Origin: Bacteroidetes bacterium ADurb.Bin008
GTDB lineage: Bacteria > Bacteroidota > Bacteroidia > Bacteroidales > Tenuifilaceae
NCBI GenBank assembly: GCA_002071445.1
Contig: MWFE01000059.1
Span: forward strand, 1-54,802
Length of the DNA: 54,802 bases
Direction: 5' to 3'
Part shown: piece after piece, positions 17,514-26,452 of the stretch
Layout of the letters: each line of letters starts with the position of its first letter
Numbering within the stretch: the first letter of the stretch is position 1
The notes under the pieces: model-generated
The model's input: only the letters and a program-made list of their open reading frames with translations
Told to the model about the DNA's origin: nothing
Database searches by the model: none
Translations under genes and position numbers: made by a program

Positions 17514-18884
17514 ATGAGTTACATTAAGAAGTACATTGACGACAACAAGGATCGTTTTTTGGATGAGCTTTTCGGTTTGATAAGAATTCCTTCCATCAGC
17601 TCCCTATCTGAACACAAACCCGATATGGTGAAGTGTGCCGAGTACTGGCGCGATCAGATGCTGAAGGCCGGTGCCGATAAGGCCGAGGTTATGCCCACCG
17701 ATGGGCATCCGGTGGTTTACGGAGAAAAGATCATCGACCCCAAAGCACCTACGGTGCTGGTATATGCCCACTACGATGTGATGCCTGTTGACCCCATTGA
17801 GGAGTGGAAGTCGCAGCCCTTTGAGCCCGTTATCAGGGATGGTAAGATTTTTGCTCGCGGTGCCGACGACGACAAGGGCCAGGGATTTATGCATGCCAAG
17901 GCTTTTGAACTGATGGTGAAAACCAAAACCCTTCCCTGCAACGTGAAGTTTATGATTGAAGGCGAGGAAGAGATGGGCTCGCCCAATCTGGGCAAGTGGT
18001 TGGACCAGCATAAGGAGATGCTGAAAGCGGATGTCATACTGGTTTCGGATACCTCTTTGTTAGGCAAGGATGAGCCATCGATTACCACGGGTTTGCGTGG
18101 TCTGGCCTATGTTGAGGTTGAGGTTACCGGGCCCAATCGCGATCTCCATTCAGGTCTCTTTGGCGGCGCCGTAGCCAATCCAGCCAACATATTAGCCAAA
18201 ATGATTGCGTCGTTGCACGACGAGAATAACCATATCACCATCCCCGGCTTTTACGACGATGTTTTAGAGGTTAACCCCACCGAGCGTGCCGAGATGAATA
18301 AAGCGCCATTCAGTCTGGATGAATATAAAAAAGCACTGGATATCAAAGAGGTGTGGGGAGAAAAAGGATTTACCACCCTTGAGCGCGTGGGAATTCGTCC
18401 GACCCTTGATGTGAACGGCATTTGGGGTGGTTATATTGGCGAAGGGGCCAAAACTGTGTTGCCATCCAAGGCATCGGCCAAAATATCCATGCGATTGGTG
18501 CCCAACCAGGACCACAACAAGATTGCCAAGCTCTTCCAGAAGCATTTCGAAGCCATTGCTCCCTCCTACGTTAAGGTAAAAGTTACGCCCTTGCATGGTG
18601 GTCAGGGTTACGTGGCTCCCACAAACACCCCTGCCTATCAGGCGGCGAGCAAAGCCATGGAAGAGACCTTTGGCAAGAAACCCATACCCTACCGTAGTGG
18701 AGGCAGCATTCCCATTATCAGCACCTTTGAGGAGAAGTTGGGGCTGAAATCCATTCTCATGGGGTTTGGTCTTGAGTCGGATGCCATCCATTCGCCCAAC
18801 GAGAACTACCAGCTGGAAATGTTTTTCAAGGGTATCGAAACGATTCCTCTGTTTTACAAGTATTTCTCCGAAATGGCCAGGTAG
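17514..18884 (+). CDS. M20 family dipeptidase
   Basis: A 456-aa cytosolic metallopeptidase of the CNDP/DapE-like M20 group. It shows the metal-ligand motifs VYAHYDVMPVDP (His, Asp), ARGADDDKGQGF (bridging Asp) and EGEEEMGSPNL (catalytic and metal Glu), then a VTGPNRDLHSGLFGG dimerisation-domain segment, and the late PYRSGGSIPI and DAIHSPNENY motifs supplying the last ligands. It probably hydrolyses dipeptides, in line with the peptide-based metabolism common in Bacteroidota. It stands alone, with a terminator 25 bases downstream. Confidence 0.93.
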   Translation: MSYIKKYIDDNKDRFLDELFGLIRIPSISSLSEHKPDMVKCAEYWRDQMLKAGADKAEVMPTDGHPVVYGEKIIDPKAPTVLVYAHYDVMPVDPIEEWKSQPFEPVIRDGKIFARGADDDKGQGFMHAKAFELMVKTKTLPCNVKFMIEGEEEMGSPNLGKWLDQHKEMLKADVILVSDTSLLGKDEPSITTGLRGLAYVEVEVTGPNRDLHSGLFGGAVANPANILAKMIASLHDENNHITIPGFYDDVLEVNPTERAEMNKAPFSLDEYKKALDIKEVWGEKGFTTLERVGIRPTLDVNGIWGGYIGEGAKTVLPSKASAKISMRLVPNQDHNKIAKLFQKHFEAIAPSYVKVKVTPLHGGQGYVAPTNTPAYQAASKAMEETFGKKPIPYRSGGSIPIISTFEEKLGLKSILMGFGLESDAIHSPNENYQLEMFFKGIETIPLFYKYFSEMAR

Positions 18885-18908
18885 CAGCAGATAATTGCAT
18901 AATTTTTC

Positions 18909-18945
18909 AATCCCGATGAGTTTTTATGGCTAATCGGGATTTTTC
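18909..18945 (+). terminator. Terminator after the M20 dipeptidase
   Basis: AATCCCGAT (18909-18917) pairs with ATCGGGATT (18933-18941), followed by a T-rich tail. Confidence 0.8.
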
Positions 18946-19008
18946 TTTATTTTTTTGTGCTCTTTTGATGGCCTTTTTAGTATATTGCCCACAATAAATT
19001 CTGGTGAT

Positions 19009-19515
19009 ATGAAATCGAAAAGAACCTCCATTGCGTTGTTATGCCTCGTAACAGTTTTTGGCTTTTCATTTTGTAAAGGGCCTGTTAAGGAAAACGGTGA
19101 GTTTCGCCCGTCCAAGCAGCAACGTGCCGAAGATGCCATTAAAAGTTGGATGTTTGAAAATTATGAATACCCCGACTACAAGCCCATTGTATTTGGCCAG
19201 GTTAATGCCCGGTACGAGAGGAGCGAGCGTACGCTTCAGCTAATGACAATGATTGAGAAGAAGGAGAACGAAGACGGAGGGAAAGGGCATACTGCTGAGG
19301 TGGATAGTTTGAAAACCTTGCTTGAGCAAAATTTGGGGGAGCTTTTAGGATATACCATACTGCACAAGTTTAGCATTACAAATCTGGCGGGCGAACCTGT
19401 AGAGACAGAGTGTCTTTTTTTACTCGATACCCTTTTCAGGGTTGCCTCAGTGCTCAATCCCGAGGAGTTCGATTTGATTCTCACCGAAAAGGTCTTCTAT
19501 CGGGTTGAACAATAG
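19009..19515 (+). CDS. Hypothetical exported protein
   Basis: 168 aa from the ATG at 19009. An upstream ATG at 18955 would put a non-hydrophobic extension in front of an obvious signal sequence (MKSKRTSIALLCLVTVFGFSFC). The Cys at residue 22 might be lipidated, but the preceding F is not a standard lipobox residue. The mature part is mixed charged helix (MIEKKENEDGG) ending in FDLILTEKVFYRVEQ. I do not recognise a domain. It is convergent with lplA. Confidence 0.65.
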   Translation: MKSKRTSIALLCLVTVFGFSFCKGPVKENGEFRPSKQQRAEDAIKSWMFENYEYPDYKPIVFGQVNARYERSERTLQLMTMIEKKENEDGGKGHTAEVDSLKTLLEQNLGELLGYTILHKFSITNLAGEPVETECLFLLDTLFRVASVLNPEEFDLILTEKVFYRVEQ

Positions 19516-19630
19516 TCGGATACCTGTTGGTCCCTGTTTAAAATTCGAGGACTATCTTTGTACTCTCGAAACAAGATTATCTGAAACCTTTTTACTGAGT
19601 GGTCTTTTACCCATTGATTATGGTTTCCGC

Positions 19631-20599
19631 TTAGAGAATCCCGTCCACTATGGTATTTCGCTGCTCATCATCCAAAGGGATCCCCGCAAGTGCCCGGGCT
19701 AACACATCGGTTTCGTGCCGGCGTCCCATTAGCGCCTCTTCTATGGATTGAGCCACATAGCGGGGAAACGACGAACCTGTAATCATTACGTTGGAAATAT
19801 TACCATTGTCCACGTCTAATGCAATGGTAATGGTTCCCGAGGGTAGTTCTATCTTCCTTTGCAGTGAATAGGAGGGCGAGTAGCCAAAATTCCACTCCCA
19901 CCGGATGTACTTTTCTTCATACAGCTTGTTAATATGCACTTTATCCTCTGCCGAGAGGCTGTACTCGGTGGCATCGGCAAAAACTGTGAGAATGTGCTCC
20001 CAGAGATGCTGTGCAAAATCATCAATGGTCATGGGTTGTGGCAGGTGATCGCTGATATTGGTAACGGTTGCCAGAACCGACTGAACCGCTCTGTCGCTAT
20101 ACCTGTTTTTATCAACGTAAAGGAGTTGGGCCAGCAGATGTAGGTTGGATTGGAAAAGCAGGGTACCGTGGTGCATAACCCTTGATTTGAAGACATGCTC
20201 GGCATTGCCCGATATTTTTAGGCCATTGATGGTAAGGTTGTTGTGTCCTTCAAATTTAGCCTCCAGGCCAATTTTTGCCAAGGCTGCGATGATGGGTTCC
20301 GTATATCCCTTGAAATCTACCATCTTACCCTCTTTGCCGTTCTTGATAAAGGTGAAGTTGAGATTTCCCAGATCGTGGTACACAGCACCCCCTCCCGACA
20401 ATCGGCGTACCACTTTAATACCCTGTTTTTTAACAATGTCAATATCAATTTCAGCCAGCGTGTTCTGGTGTTTCCCCACCACCACCGAGGGTTGGTTGCG
20501 GTAAAGCATGAAAAACTCATCGGTGCGGTGTTTTAGCAGGTACTCTTCGCAGGCGATGTTGAAGTAGGGATCGTGCGATGGCGATTTAATGCACAGCAT
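19631..20599 (-). CDS. lplA: Lipoate-protein ligase A
   Basis: A 322-aa enzyme that activates lipoate with ATP and attaches it to a lysine of 2-oxoacid dehydrogenase E2 and GcvH proteins. It has the conserved N-terminal NIACEEYLL, the binding loop RRLSGGGAVYHDLGNLNFTF, GLKISGNAEHVFKSRVMHHGTLLF with the Lys and stabilising loop, and a C-terminal accessory domain. Length is normal. It overlaps the upstream PAP2 gene by 14 bases, so it is the last member of the hpt-adk-obgE-PAP2-lplA run. Confidence 0.93.
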   Translation of the reverse strand: MLCIKSPSHDPYFNIACEEYLLKHRTDEFFMLYRNQPSVVVGKHQNTLAEIDIDIVKKQGIKVVRRLSGGGAVYHDLGNLNFTFIKNGKEGKMVDFKGYTEPIIAALAKIGLEAKFEGHNNLTINGLKISGNAEHVFKSRVMHHGTLLFQSNLHLLAQLLYVDKNRYSDRAVQSVLATVTNISDHLPQPMTIDDFAQHLWEHILTVFADATEYSLSAEDKVHINKLYEEKYIRWEWNFGYSPSYSLQRKIELPSGTITIALDVDNGNISNVMITGSSFPRYVAQSIEEALMGRRHETDVLARALAGIPLDDEQRNTIVDGIL

Positions 20600-21185
20600 G
20601 TTTGCTCTGAGGGGGTTTTATAATCCTATTGCCTGTCTTTCGGTCGATGTACTCCAGCAGTTTCCAGATGCCAAATCCTATTGCCGAGCCAAGGGCGGCG
20701 CCCACAAGGATATCGCCCGGATAGTGCACCCCGATGTAAATCCTGCTGTACGAGACAAGTAGAGCCCAGAAGAGGATGCCGATGCTGAACCACCTCTTTC
20801 TGATAAGGCACACGAGGAAAACTGCAACTCCAAAGGAGTTGGCCGCATGCGACGACACGAATCCGTATTTGCCCCCGCACCGTTTGACCACGTGAACCAG
20901 TTCCTTTATATCGGGATTGTGGCATGGTCGGAGCCGTTCAAAAACGTTCTTGAACAAATGTACCGATAGTTGGTCTGCAAGAACTACAACCAGTGCAATG
21001 GCCAGTAGTATCCCTATGGTTTGCCAGCAGTGTCTTTTGGCCACAAAGAAAATGATTAACAGGTAAAGTGGAATCCACGTGTATTTACCCGAAATGTGCC
21101 ACATGGCCACATCCCAGAACGACGAGTTGAGCCCGTTGAGGAACAGGAAGAGCTGCGTATCAATCTTGGCAAGGTGCTCCATCAT
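20586..21185 (-). CDS. PAP2 family membrane phosphatase
   Basis: A 199-aa integral membrane lipid phosphatase with about five hydrophobic segments. All three PAP2 signatures are visible: K-x6-RP (KNVFERLRP), SSHAANSFG in place of PSGH, and [12 protein letters not shown] (SR-x5-H-x3-D). It probably acts on undecaprenyl pyrophosphate or another lipid phosphate at the outer face of the inner membrane; the exact substrate cannot be assigned. It overlaps obgE by four bases and lplA by 14. Confidence 0.9.
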   Translation of the reverse strand: MMEHLAKIDTQLFLFLNGLNSSFWDVAMWHISGKYTWIPLYLLIIFFVAKRHCWQTIGILLAIALVVVLADQLSVHLFKNVFERLRPCHNPDIKELVHVVKRCGGKYGFVSSHAANSFGVAVFLVCLIRKRWFSIGILFWALLVSYSRIYIGVHYPGDILVGAALGSAIGFGIWKLLEYIDRKTGNRIIKPPQSKHAVH

Positions 21186-22180
21186 GGTTCGAAGTGGTTA
21201 ATTTCGGCCCAGAGCAAATCCTTGAGCTTATCCAACCCCTTGTTAGCCACTGACGAGATGAACAGGTGCGGTATGTTGGGCATATCCTTTTCCATCTCCT
21301 TGGTTAGTTCGTTGTCAATCAGATCGCACTTGGTGATGGCAAGTATCCGTCGCTTGTCCATCAGTTCGGGGTTGTACTGCATCAGCTCGTTGAGCAGGGT
21401 GTTGTACTCGTCCTTAATGCCGGGACTGTCCGAAGGGATCATGAACAGCAGAACGGGGTTGCGCTCAATATGGCGAAGAAATCTCAGTCCCAATCCTTTT
21501 CCCTGATGTGCCCCCTCAATTATCCCAGGGATGTCGGCCATTACGAATGACCGATTGTCGCGGTAGGGGACAATGCCAATATTTGGTACCAGGGTGGTGA
21601 AGGGGTAGTCGGCAATTTTGGGCTTGGCCGCCGTGATAGTTGAGAGCAGAGTAGATTTCCCTGCATTGGGCAAACCCACCAGCCCCACATCGGCAAGGAT
21701 TTTCAGCTCAAGGATAATCCACCGCTCCTCGCCCTTTTCGCCCGGTTGGGCGAACCGGGGTGTTTGCAGCGTAGGCGATTTGAAGTGCCAGTTTCCCAGG
21801 CCGCCACGTCCGCCTTTCATGAGGGTAGCCACCTGGTTGTGCTCTGTAATTTCGCACAGATGTTCTCCGGTATCGGGGTCTTTGGCCACCGTACCAATGG
21901 GAACCTCAATGGTAACATCCTTCCCATCGGCTCCGGTGCTACGGCTGCGGCTTCCCCCTTCGCCGTTGCCTGCAAAAATATGACGCTGATATTTAAGGTG
22001 AAGGAGTGTCCACATCTGGTCGTTGCCTTTGAGGTAGATGTGTCCTCCACGTCCGCCATCGCCACCATCAGGGCCTCCCTTGGGAACAAATTTCTCGCGC
22101 CTGAGATGCGTACTCCCGGGCCCTCCGTTGCCGGAACGGCAAAAGATCTTAACGTAATCAACAAAGTTGGACGATGACAT
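21182..22180 (-). CDS. obgE: GTPase Obg (CgtA)
   Basis: A 332-aa ribosome-associated GTPase involved in 50S maturation and stress control. The glycine-rich OBG fold spans about 1-160 ([28 protein letters not shown]). The G domain follows with G1 [10 protein letters not shown]3 DIPG and G4 TKCD (a TKxD form). It lacks the long C-terminal domain of some orthologues, as is usual in Bacteroidota. The start lies 24 bases after adk. Confidence 0.97.
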   Translation of the reverse strand: MSSSNFVDYVKIFCRSGNGGPGSTHLRREKFVPKGGPDGGDGGRGGHIYLKGNDQMWTLLHLKYQRHIFAGNGEGGSRSRSTGADGKDVTIEVPIGTVAKDPDTGEHLCEITEHNQVATLMKGGRGGLGNWHFKSPTLQTPRFAQPGEKGEERWIILELKILADVGLVGLPNAGKSTLLSTITAAKPKIADYPFTTLVPNIGIVPYRDNRSFVMADIPGIIEGAHQGKGLGLRFLRHIERNPVLLFMIPSDSPGIKDEYNTLLNELMQYNPELMDKRRILAITKCDLIDNELTKEMEKDMPNIPHLFISSVANKGLDKLKDLLWAEINHFEP

Positions 22181-22204
22181 TGCCTGCGTTTGGAGTGGTA
22201 TGGA

Positions 22205-22786
22205 CTATTTCGGCAAGGCATCCATGGCCTTACAAATCCGTTCAAAAATCTCTTCGATGGTTCCCATCCCGTTTATGCCGCTGTACTTGCCCTGTGCCCT
22301 GTAGTAATCCATTACGCTACGGGTGTTGTCGTTGTACACGTTGATGCGGTTTTTTATGACGTTGATATTACGGTCGTCGCTGCGGCCGCTTATCTGCCCC
22401 CGCTTAAGCAGCCTGTCAACCAGTTCCTGGTACTCCACTTCCAGGGCAAGAAGTTGGGATATGGATAGCCCTTTTTTGGCTAACATTTTATCCAATTCCT
22501 CGGCTTGTACTGTGGTTCTGGGGAAACCATCGAATACGAATCCGTCGGCCTTATCCCGATTCTCATCCAAAATCCGCCCTATGATGCCAATGACAACAGA
22601 GTCGGGGACCAACTCGCCCTTATCCATATACATTTTTGCTTCCATTCCCAGCTTGGTCTTTTTTTCAATGGCACTTCTCAGGATATCTCCTGTTGACAGG
22701 TGTTGCAGGTTGTATCGACGGATAATCATTTCCGATTGTGTCCCTTTACCTGCACCGGGAGGGCCGAATAGTACAATGTTAAGCAT
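22205..22786 (-). CDS. adk: Adenylate kinase
   Basis: A 193-aa short-form adenylate kinase interconverting AMP, ADP and ATP. The P-loop FGPPGAGKGTQ, the AMP-site segment LSTGDILRSA, DGFPRTTVQAEEL, and a short lid after LLKRGQISGRSDDRN are visible. The short lid and lack of a zinc site match other Bacteroidota enzymes. It lies 18 bases downstream of hpt and 24 upstream of obgE. Confidence 0.97.
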   Translation of the reverse strand: MLNIVLFGPPGAGKGTQSEMIIRRYNLQHLSTGDILRSAIEKKTKLGMEAKMYMDKGELVPDSVVIGIIGRILDENRDKADGFVFDGFPRTTVQAEELDKMLAKKGLSISQLLALEVEYQELVDRLLKRGQISGRSDDRNINVIKNRINVYNDNTRSVMDYYRAQGKYSGINGMGTIEEIFERICKAMDALPK

Positions 22787-22804
22787 GATGTATGGTTTTA
22801 AAGG

Positions 22805-23347
22805 TTAATGCTTGACCAACGTATAAATATCGGGGAGATTTCTTCCCAGCCCATCGTAATCTAGTCCGTAGCCTACTATAAAATCGTTGGGAATCGCCTT
22901 GCCTATGTAATCAATGGCTACACTGCCCTTGTACGCATCGGGTTTAAAAAGTAAAGTTGCCACCTTAATGGCCTTGGGTTTATACTGCTGCAACCTGTCT
23001 ATCAGCTTCCCGAGGGTTATGCCCGTATCCACAATATCTTCCAGAATGATAACAGTTCGACCTTCGATGTTTTCGGTAAGCCCGATGAGCTGTTCAACCT
23101 TACCGGTTGTTTGGGTTCCCTGGTATGAGGCCAGTTTGATGAACGAAACCTCGCACGGGAAGTTGATCAGGCGGATAAAATCGGCGGTAAAGATGAAGGA
23201 GCCATTGAGAATGCTGATAAAAATGGGCTTTTCCTCGTTTGCCAAATCGCTATTGATGGCATTGGCCAACCGCTCAATGCTATCTTTAATCTCATCAGCG
23301 GGATAGCTGATTTCGAACTCTTTATCCCAAAGTTTTACTCTTTTCAT
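22805..23347 (-). CDS. hpt: Hypoxanthine phosphoribosyltransferase
   Basis: A 180-aa purine-salvage enzyme converting hypoxanthine (and guanine) with PRPP to IMP (GMP). The PRPP-binding signature VIILEDIVDTGITL, the SILNGSFIFTADFIR loop with the cis-peptide region, and DFIVGYGLDYDGLGRNLP near the base site are present. It is the first gene of the five-gene run; a -7-like element (TACATTTG on the - strand, 23372-23379) lies about 25 bases upstream. Confidence 0.96.
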   Translation of the reverse strand: MKRVKLWDKEFEISYPADEIKDSIERLANAINSDLANEEKPIFISILNGSFIFTADFIRLINFPCEVSFIKLASYQGTQTTGKVEQLIGLTENIEGRTVIILEDIVDTGITLGKLIDRLQQYKPKAIKVATLLFKPDAYKGSVAIDYIGKAIPNDFIVGYGLDYDGLGRNLPDIYTLVKH

Positions 23348-23371
23348 ACTTTCTTTACGCGCTTAAAAATA

Positions 23372-23379
23372 CAAATGTA
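23372..23379 (-). promoter_or_regulatory. Possible -7 promoter element for the hpt operon
   Basis: Read on the - strand this is TACATTTG, fitting TAnnTTTG, 25 bases before the hpt start. No matching -33 TTG was found. Confidence 0.5.
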
Positions 23380-23616
23380 GAAAAATAATGCGAGTTGGAT
23401 ATGGCTATGGCTATGGGATACCTTTTTTTCGGTTAGAAACGTTTACATGTGGCTTTGCCATGATGCGAAGTATTTTGGTATCAGCGACTTGTGTTTACCG
23501 GTAGGACGTGGAAACGTACAGAACATTAAATCCGGGTTGAGAACATTGCCCGTTGAGCATAACGGGATTCTGCATGCTGAGATGACCGGATTATCGTTGC
23601 CAAACAATTCTGCCTG

Positions 23617-24825
23617 CTATATGGCGGTTTGATTAGCCTTTATTATGACAAACCTGTGTTTTTCTCCCTGTGTTTCAATGTTCAGGATATAGGTGCCGGA
23701 TTGAAGATGGCTTATGTCAATTTCAGTTGAATGTTCTTTAGTAAAAACTTTTTGCCCAAAAACATTGAAAACGCTCACGCTGTTGATTGTTTCGCTACTC
23801 GTAATATTGATTATCCCTGTGGTGGGATTTGGATAAACTTTGATGTTGCTCTTTTTTTCAGACTCTACCGCATTATTGGTGTGGTGTATTGGCCCGATAT
23901 ACTCCTTGGCCATTACGATATTGGAAAATTTAATGTAACTCGCAGGCCCGGTATCGTGGTAAAACTCAATCCAGATCCAGTTGATATTCAGGTTTTCATC
24001 GGTCCTCCATCTAAACCCTTCAAAGGGGGGATCGTCGGGATTGTTGTACCACTTGTCTTTAAACCAGTGTCCGTTCGGGAAACCCGGGCCCCAATGGCCC
24101 AATTCTTTCCCGTTTTTCCATATCCTAAGTTCGCCATTATACTCCGACACGGGATTGTTCAGCTTAACCATTATCTCAATGCACATCCATTCATCCAAAT
24201 CGTTAATGGGTTCATCCTCGCTAGGCGGCTGGTCGTGATCCGTTTTGCCCCGCGTTATCATGGTGTTGCCATAGCAAGTATTCCCGCCATCATAGCTATG
24301 CATATCGCCCCAATAGAGGTAGGCATCCATTCCGGGAGGAGTGACCTGCCAAACACTTTCAAAAGCAATGCTTATGCGGCTATCGCCCAATCCGCATATT
24401 CCTGCACGTGGGTACGGATAGGGTATTATCGGATTGTAGCCCCCAAACCAAACCCCCTGATGTCCAAAATAACCCTCCTCGATGGAGGGGTATTTAACGT
24501 AGTATCTAAGGAAAACAGTGCTGTCGAATCCGGGAGAAAACGATTTAAACAGATGGCCACCGCTATTCTCTCCCTGCGTGTTGGAAATTTTTAACGAATA
24601 TGGCCCGGCACTGCCCTTAGGGATATCGGTATCCAAAGTAAACTCCTCCGGATGAAGAACCTCATCGTAGCGGCCTATGATATCAGCCAGCTCTTCGTTA
24701 AACTTCTCAACGAACAGCACTTTGCTGTCGGACTCAATTCCAATGTCATTGGGGTATTTATCGGCAAGCTGACCCAACGAACGGATTGAAATGGTTAGTA
24801 CTAAGAATAGAACGAAGTACCTCAT
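23617..24825 (-). CDS. T9SS-exported polysaccharide-lyase-like protein
   Basis: 402 aa from the ATG at 24825, chosen because it begins a signal peptide (MRYFVLFLVLTISIRSLG). The longer open frame upstream overlaps the next gene and is not credible. The middle (about 60-310) looks like a beta-jelly-roll catalytic or binding domain: FLRYYVKYPS...GHQGVWFGGYNP, then paired Trp/Gly strands such as GELRIWKNGKELGHWGPG and a WIWIEFYHDTG strand. This resembles alginate-lyase-like PL14/PL20-type folds, but only by general pattern. The C-terminus is a T9SS sorting domain (IKVYPNPTTGIINI to KANQTAI). Confidence 0.7.
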   Translation of the reverse strand: MRYFVLFLVLTISIRSLGQLADKYPNDIGIESDSKVLFVEKFNEELADIIGRYDEVLHPEEFTLDTDIPKGSAGPYSLKISNTQGENSGGHLFKSFSPGFDSTVFLRYYVKYPSIEEGYFGHQGVWFGGYNPIIPYPYPRAGICGLGDSRISIAFESVWQVTPPGMDAYLYWGDMHSYDGGNTCYGNTMITRGKTDHDQPPSEDEPINDLDEWMCIEIMVKLNNPVSEYNGELRIWKNGKELGHWGPGFPNGHWFKDKWYNNPDDPPFEGFRWRTDENLNINWIWIEFYHDTGPASYIKFSNIVMAKEYIGPIHHTNNAVESEKKSNIKVYPNPTTGIINITSSETINSVSVFNVFGQKVFTKEHSTEIDISHLQSGTYILNIETQGEKHRFVIIKANQTAI

Positions 24826-24862
24826 AATACTTAATTTTTTAGTTAACACACAGAAGATATTG

Positions 24863-26179
24863 TTAGTCCTTAACGCATCTGATAGACCACCCTCCGGCTT
24901 TGCCGCTTTCTGTGCGGTAAATCTTGCCGCTTTCATTATAGACGTATCGGTCATAAACGCCGTTGTACCCTGCGGTGGCTGACCACCAAGTGCCATAGTA
25001 TCCCAGGTGATGGAAGTGGTTATCAGCATAATATAAGTAGCCACCGGGCAGGGCCGTAAATCCCGATGAATTCGTAGCATCGGTGTTTGGGTTTATCCAG
25101 TAAAGGTCTGAATTCTCTTTCATCTTTCCTCCGGCTACGTTTTCTCCTCCCAAATACTCAACAAGTTGTGTCCATTCGGCATCGCTTGGCAAATGCCAGC
25201 CGGTGGGGCAAACACCCTTAACGCCGCTTGGGTTGGTGCTGCTGCTGTTTTCTCCATCCATGGCCGCCGGCCAATTGTATAATGCGCCAAATATGGTGTA
25301 AATCGTTGTGGCCTTGGCTTCTTCAACATCAGTGCCGTTGTAATCATAAACATAGTAACAGGGTTCTGAATTCGAGGATGTTGCCTGACCCACCACCGAG
25401 GGTAAGTACCTGAGATTTTCGGCCATCCAAACCTGATTGCCAATTTTTATTGTTTTGTAAACTGTTCCATCCCTGTCATCGGTAAACGTACCCGTTTCCG
25501 GCTGTTCCAGCGTTCGAAAAGCTAAGGTGTTCCCGTATGCGGTTCCCATGTCATTTGTAGCATAGGCTCTCACGTAGTAATTTGTTTCGGGCTCTAATCC
25601 ATCCAGTTGGCTAATAAAATTTCCCATACCCGTGCCATTAACTGTTTTATAATCCTCCAGGGTTGGGTTATCATGGGTTGCCCAAACAACTCCCCTTGCT
25701 GTGATCGGATTCCCACCGTCAGAAGTAATGCTCCCTCCACTTACAGCAGAATTTTGTGTTATCCCTGTAACTTCAGCGGTGTTTAATTCAGGAAGGTCGT
25801 AGGCAAGTGTTTGAAAAGCGATTGAATTTCCATAAGCAGTTCCTTTACTATTGGCAGCATACGCTCTCACATAGTACACGGTCTCGGGCTCTAATCCCTC
25901 CAGCTGACTGACAAAACTCCCTGTACCTGAGCCATCAACTGTTTTGTTGTCATCAATGGTTGGATTATCATGAGTTCCCCAAACCACTCCTCTTACGAAT
26001 ACCGCATGCCCATTGTCGGAAGTGATATTACCTCCGCCTACTGCGGAACTATTGGTAATCTCTGTAATTTCAGCGGTGGTTAAAACCGGAATATTTCCGG
26101 TTGGTTGTTCTTTCTTACAGCTAATACATGCTGTTAGTACAAATAATAAAGTAAGAACTTTGGATAATACTCTTTTCAT
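24863..26179 (-). CDS. FISUMP-domain lipoprotein with two Fn3-like repeats
   Basis: A 438-aa lipoprotein with a signal and lipidation region MKRVLSKVLTLLFVLTACISC. Two ~90-aa Fn3/Ig-like repeats follow (VRGVVWGTHDNPT, LEGLEPETVYYVRAYAANSKGTAYG, and a second near-copy). The C-terminal half is a Fibrobacter succinogenes major paralogous (FISUMP) domain: DRDGTVYKTIKIGNQVWMAENLRY, GWHLPSDAEWTQL, WWSATA, WSIRCVKD. Such proteins are surface-exposed and of unknown function. It lies 37 bases upstream of the lyase-like gene on the same strand. Confidence 0.85.
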   Translation of the reverse strand: MKRVLSKVLTLLFVLTACISCKKEQPTGNIPVLTTAEITEITNSSAVGGGNITSDNGHAVFVRGVVWGTHDNPTIDDNKTVDGSGTGSFVSQLEGLEPETVYYVRAYAANSKGTAYGNSIAFQTLAYDLPELNTAEVTGITQNSAVSGGSITSDGGNPITARGVVWATHDNPTLEDYKTVNGTGMGNFISQLDGLEPETNYYVRAYATNDMGTAYGNTLAFRTLEQPETGTFTDDRDGTVYKTIKIGNQVWMAENLRYLPSVVGQATSSNSEPCYYVYDYNGTDVEEAKATTIYTIFGALYNWPAAMDGENSSSTNPSGVKGVCPTGWHLPSDAEWTQLVEYLGGENVAGGKMKENSDLYWINPNTDATNSSGFTALPGGYLYYADNHFHHLGYYGTWWSATAGYNGVYDRYVYNESGKIYRTESGKAGGWSIRCVKD

Positions 26180-26452
26180 AACCTTTCATTTTAACTTGTT
26201 AAAACATCATCGACAACTTCTTGTTACAATGCGAATTTATATTTAACGGACGCTTACTAGTGAAAAGCACTAATGGTAAGTAGGGCTTGCAACCGTTTAA
26301 GCGGTGACAAATTACAAAAAAATTGAAAGTTCGTTTAAAATAAAGGCAAAAATTTTGAAAAAAATGATAAAGAAACTCCTTCATGGTACTAAGATGACCA
26401 TGTATTCATGTTGTTTTTGATTGATTTTCAGAGTTGTGTTTGTGCTGCCAGT

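Noticed and set aside
19505..19702. 65-codon + strand open frame overlapping the 3' end of lplA
   Set aside because: Mostly antisense to lplA, with no protein-like pattern; kept only as a possible transcript start.
23447..23632. 61-codon + strand open frame between hpt and the lyase-like gene
   Set aside because: No promoter, no recognisable protein features, and its end overlaps the neighbouring gene.
24826..25080. N-terminal extension of the lyase-like protein by 85 residues
   Set aside because: It overlaps the FISUMP gene, reads as non-natural low-order sequence, and places a clear signal peptide internally; the ATG at 24825 is preferred.
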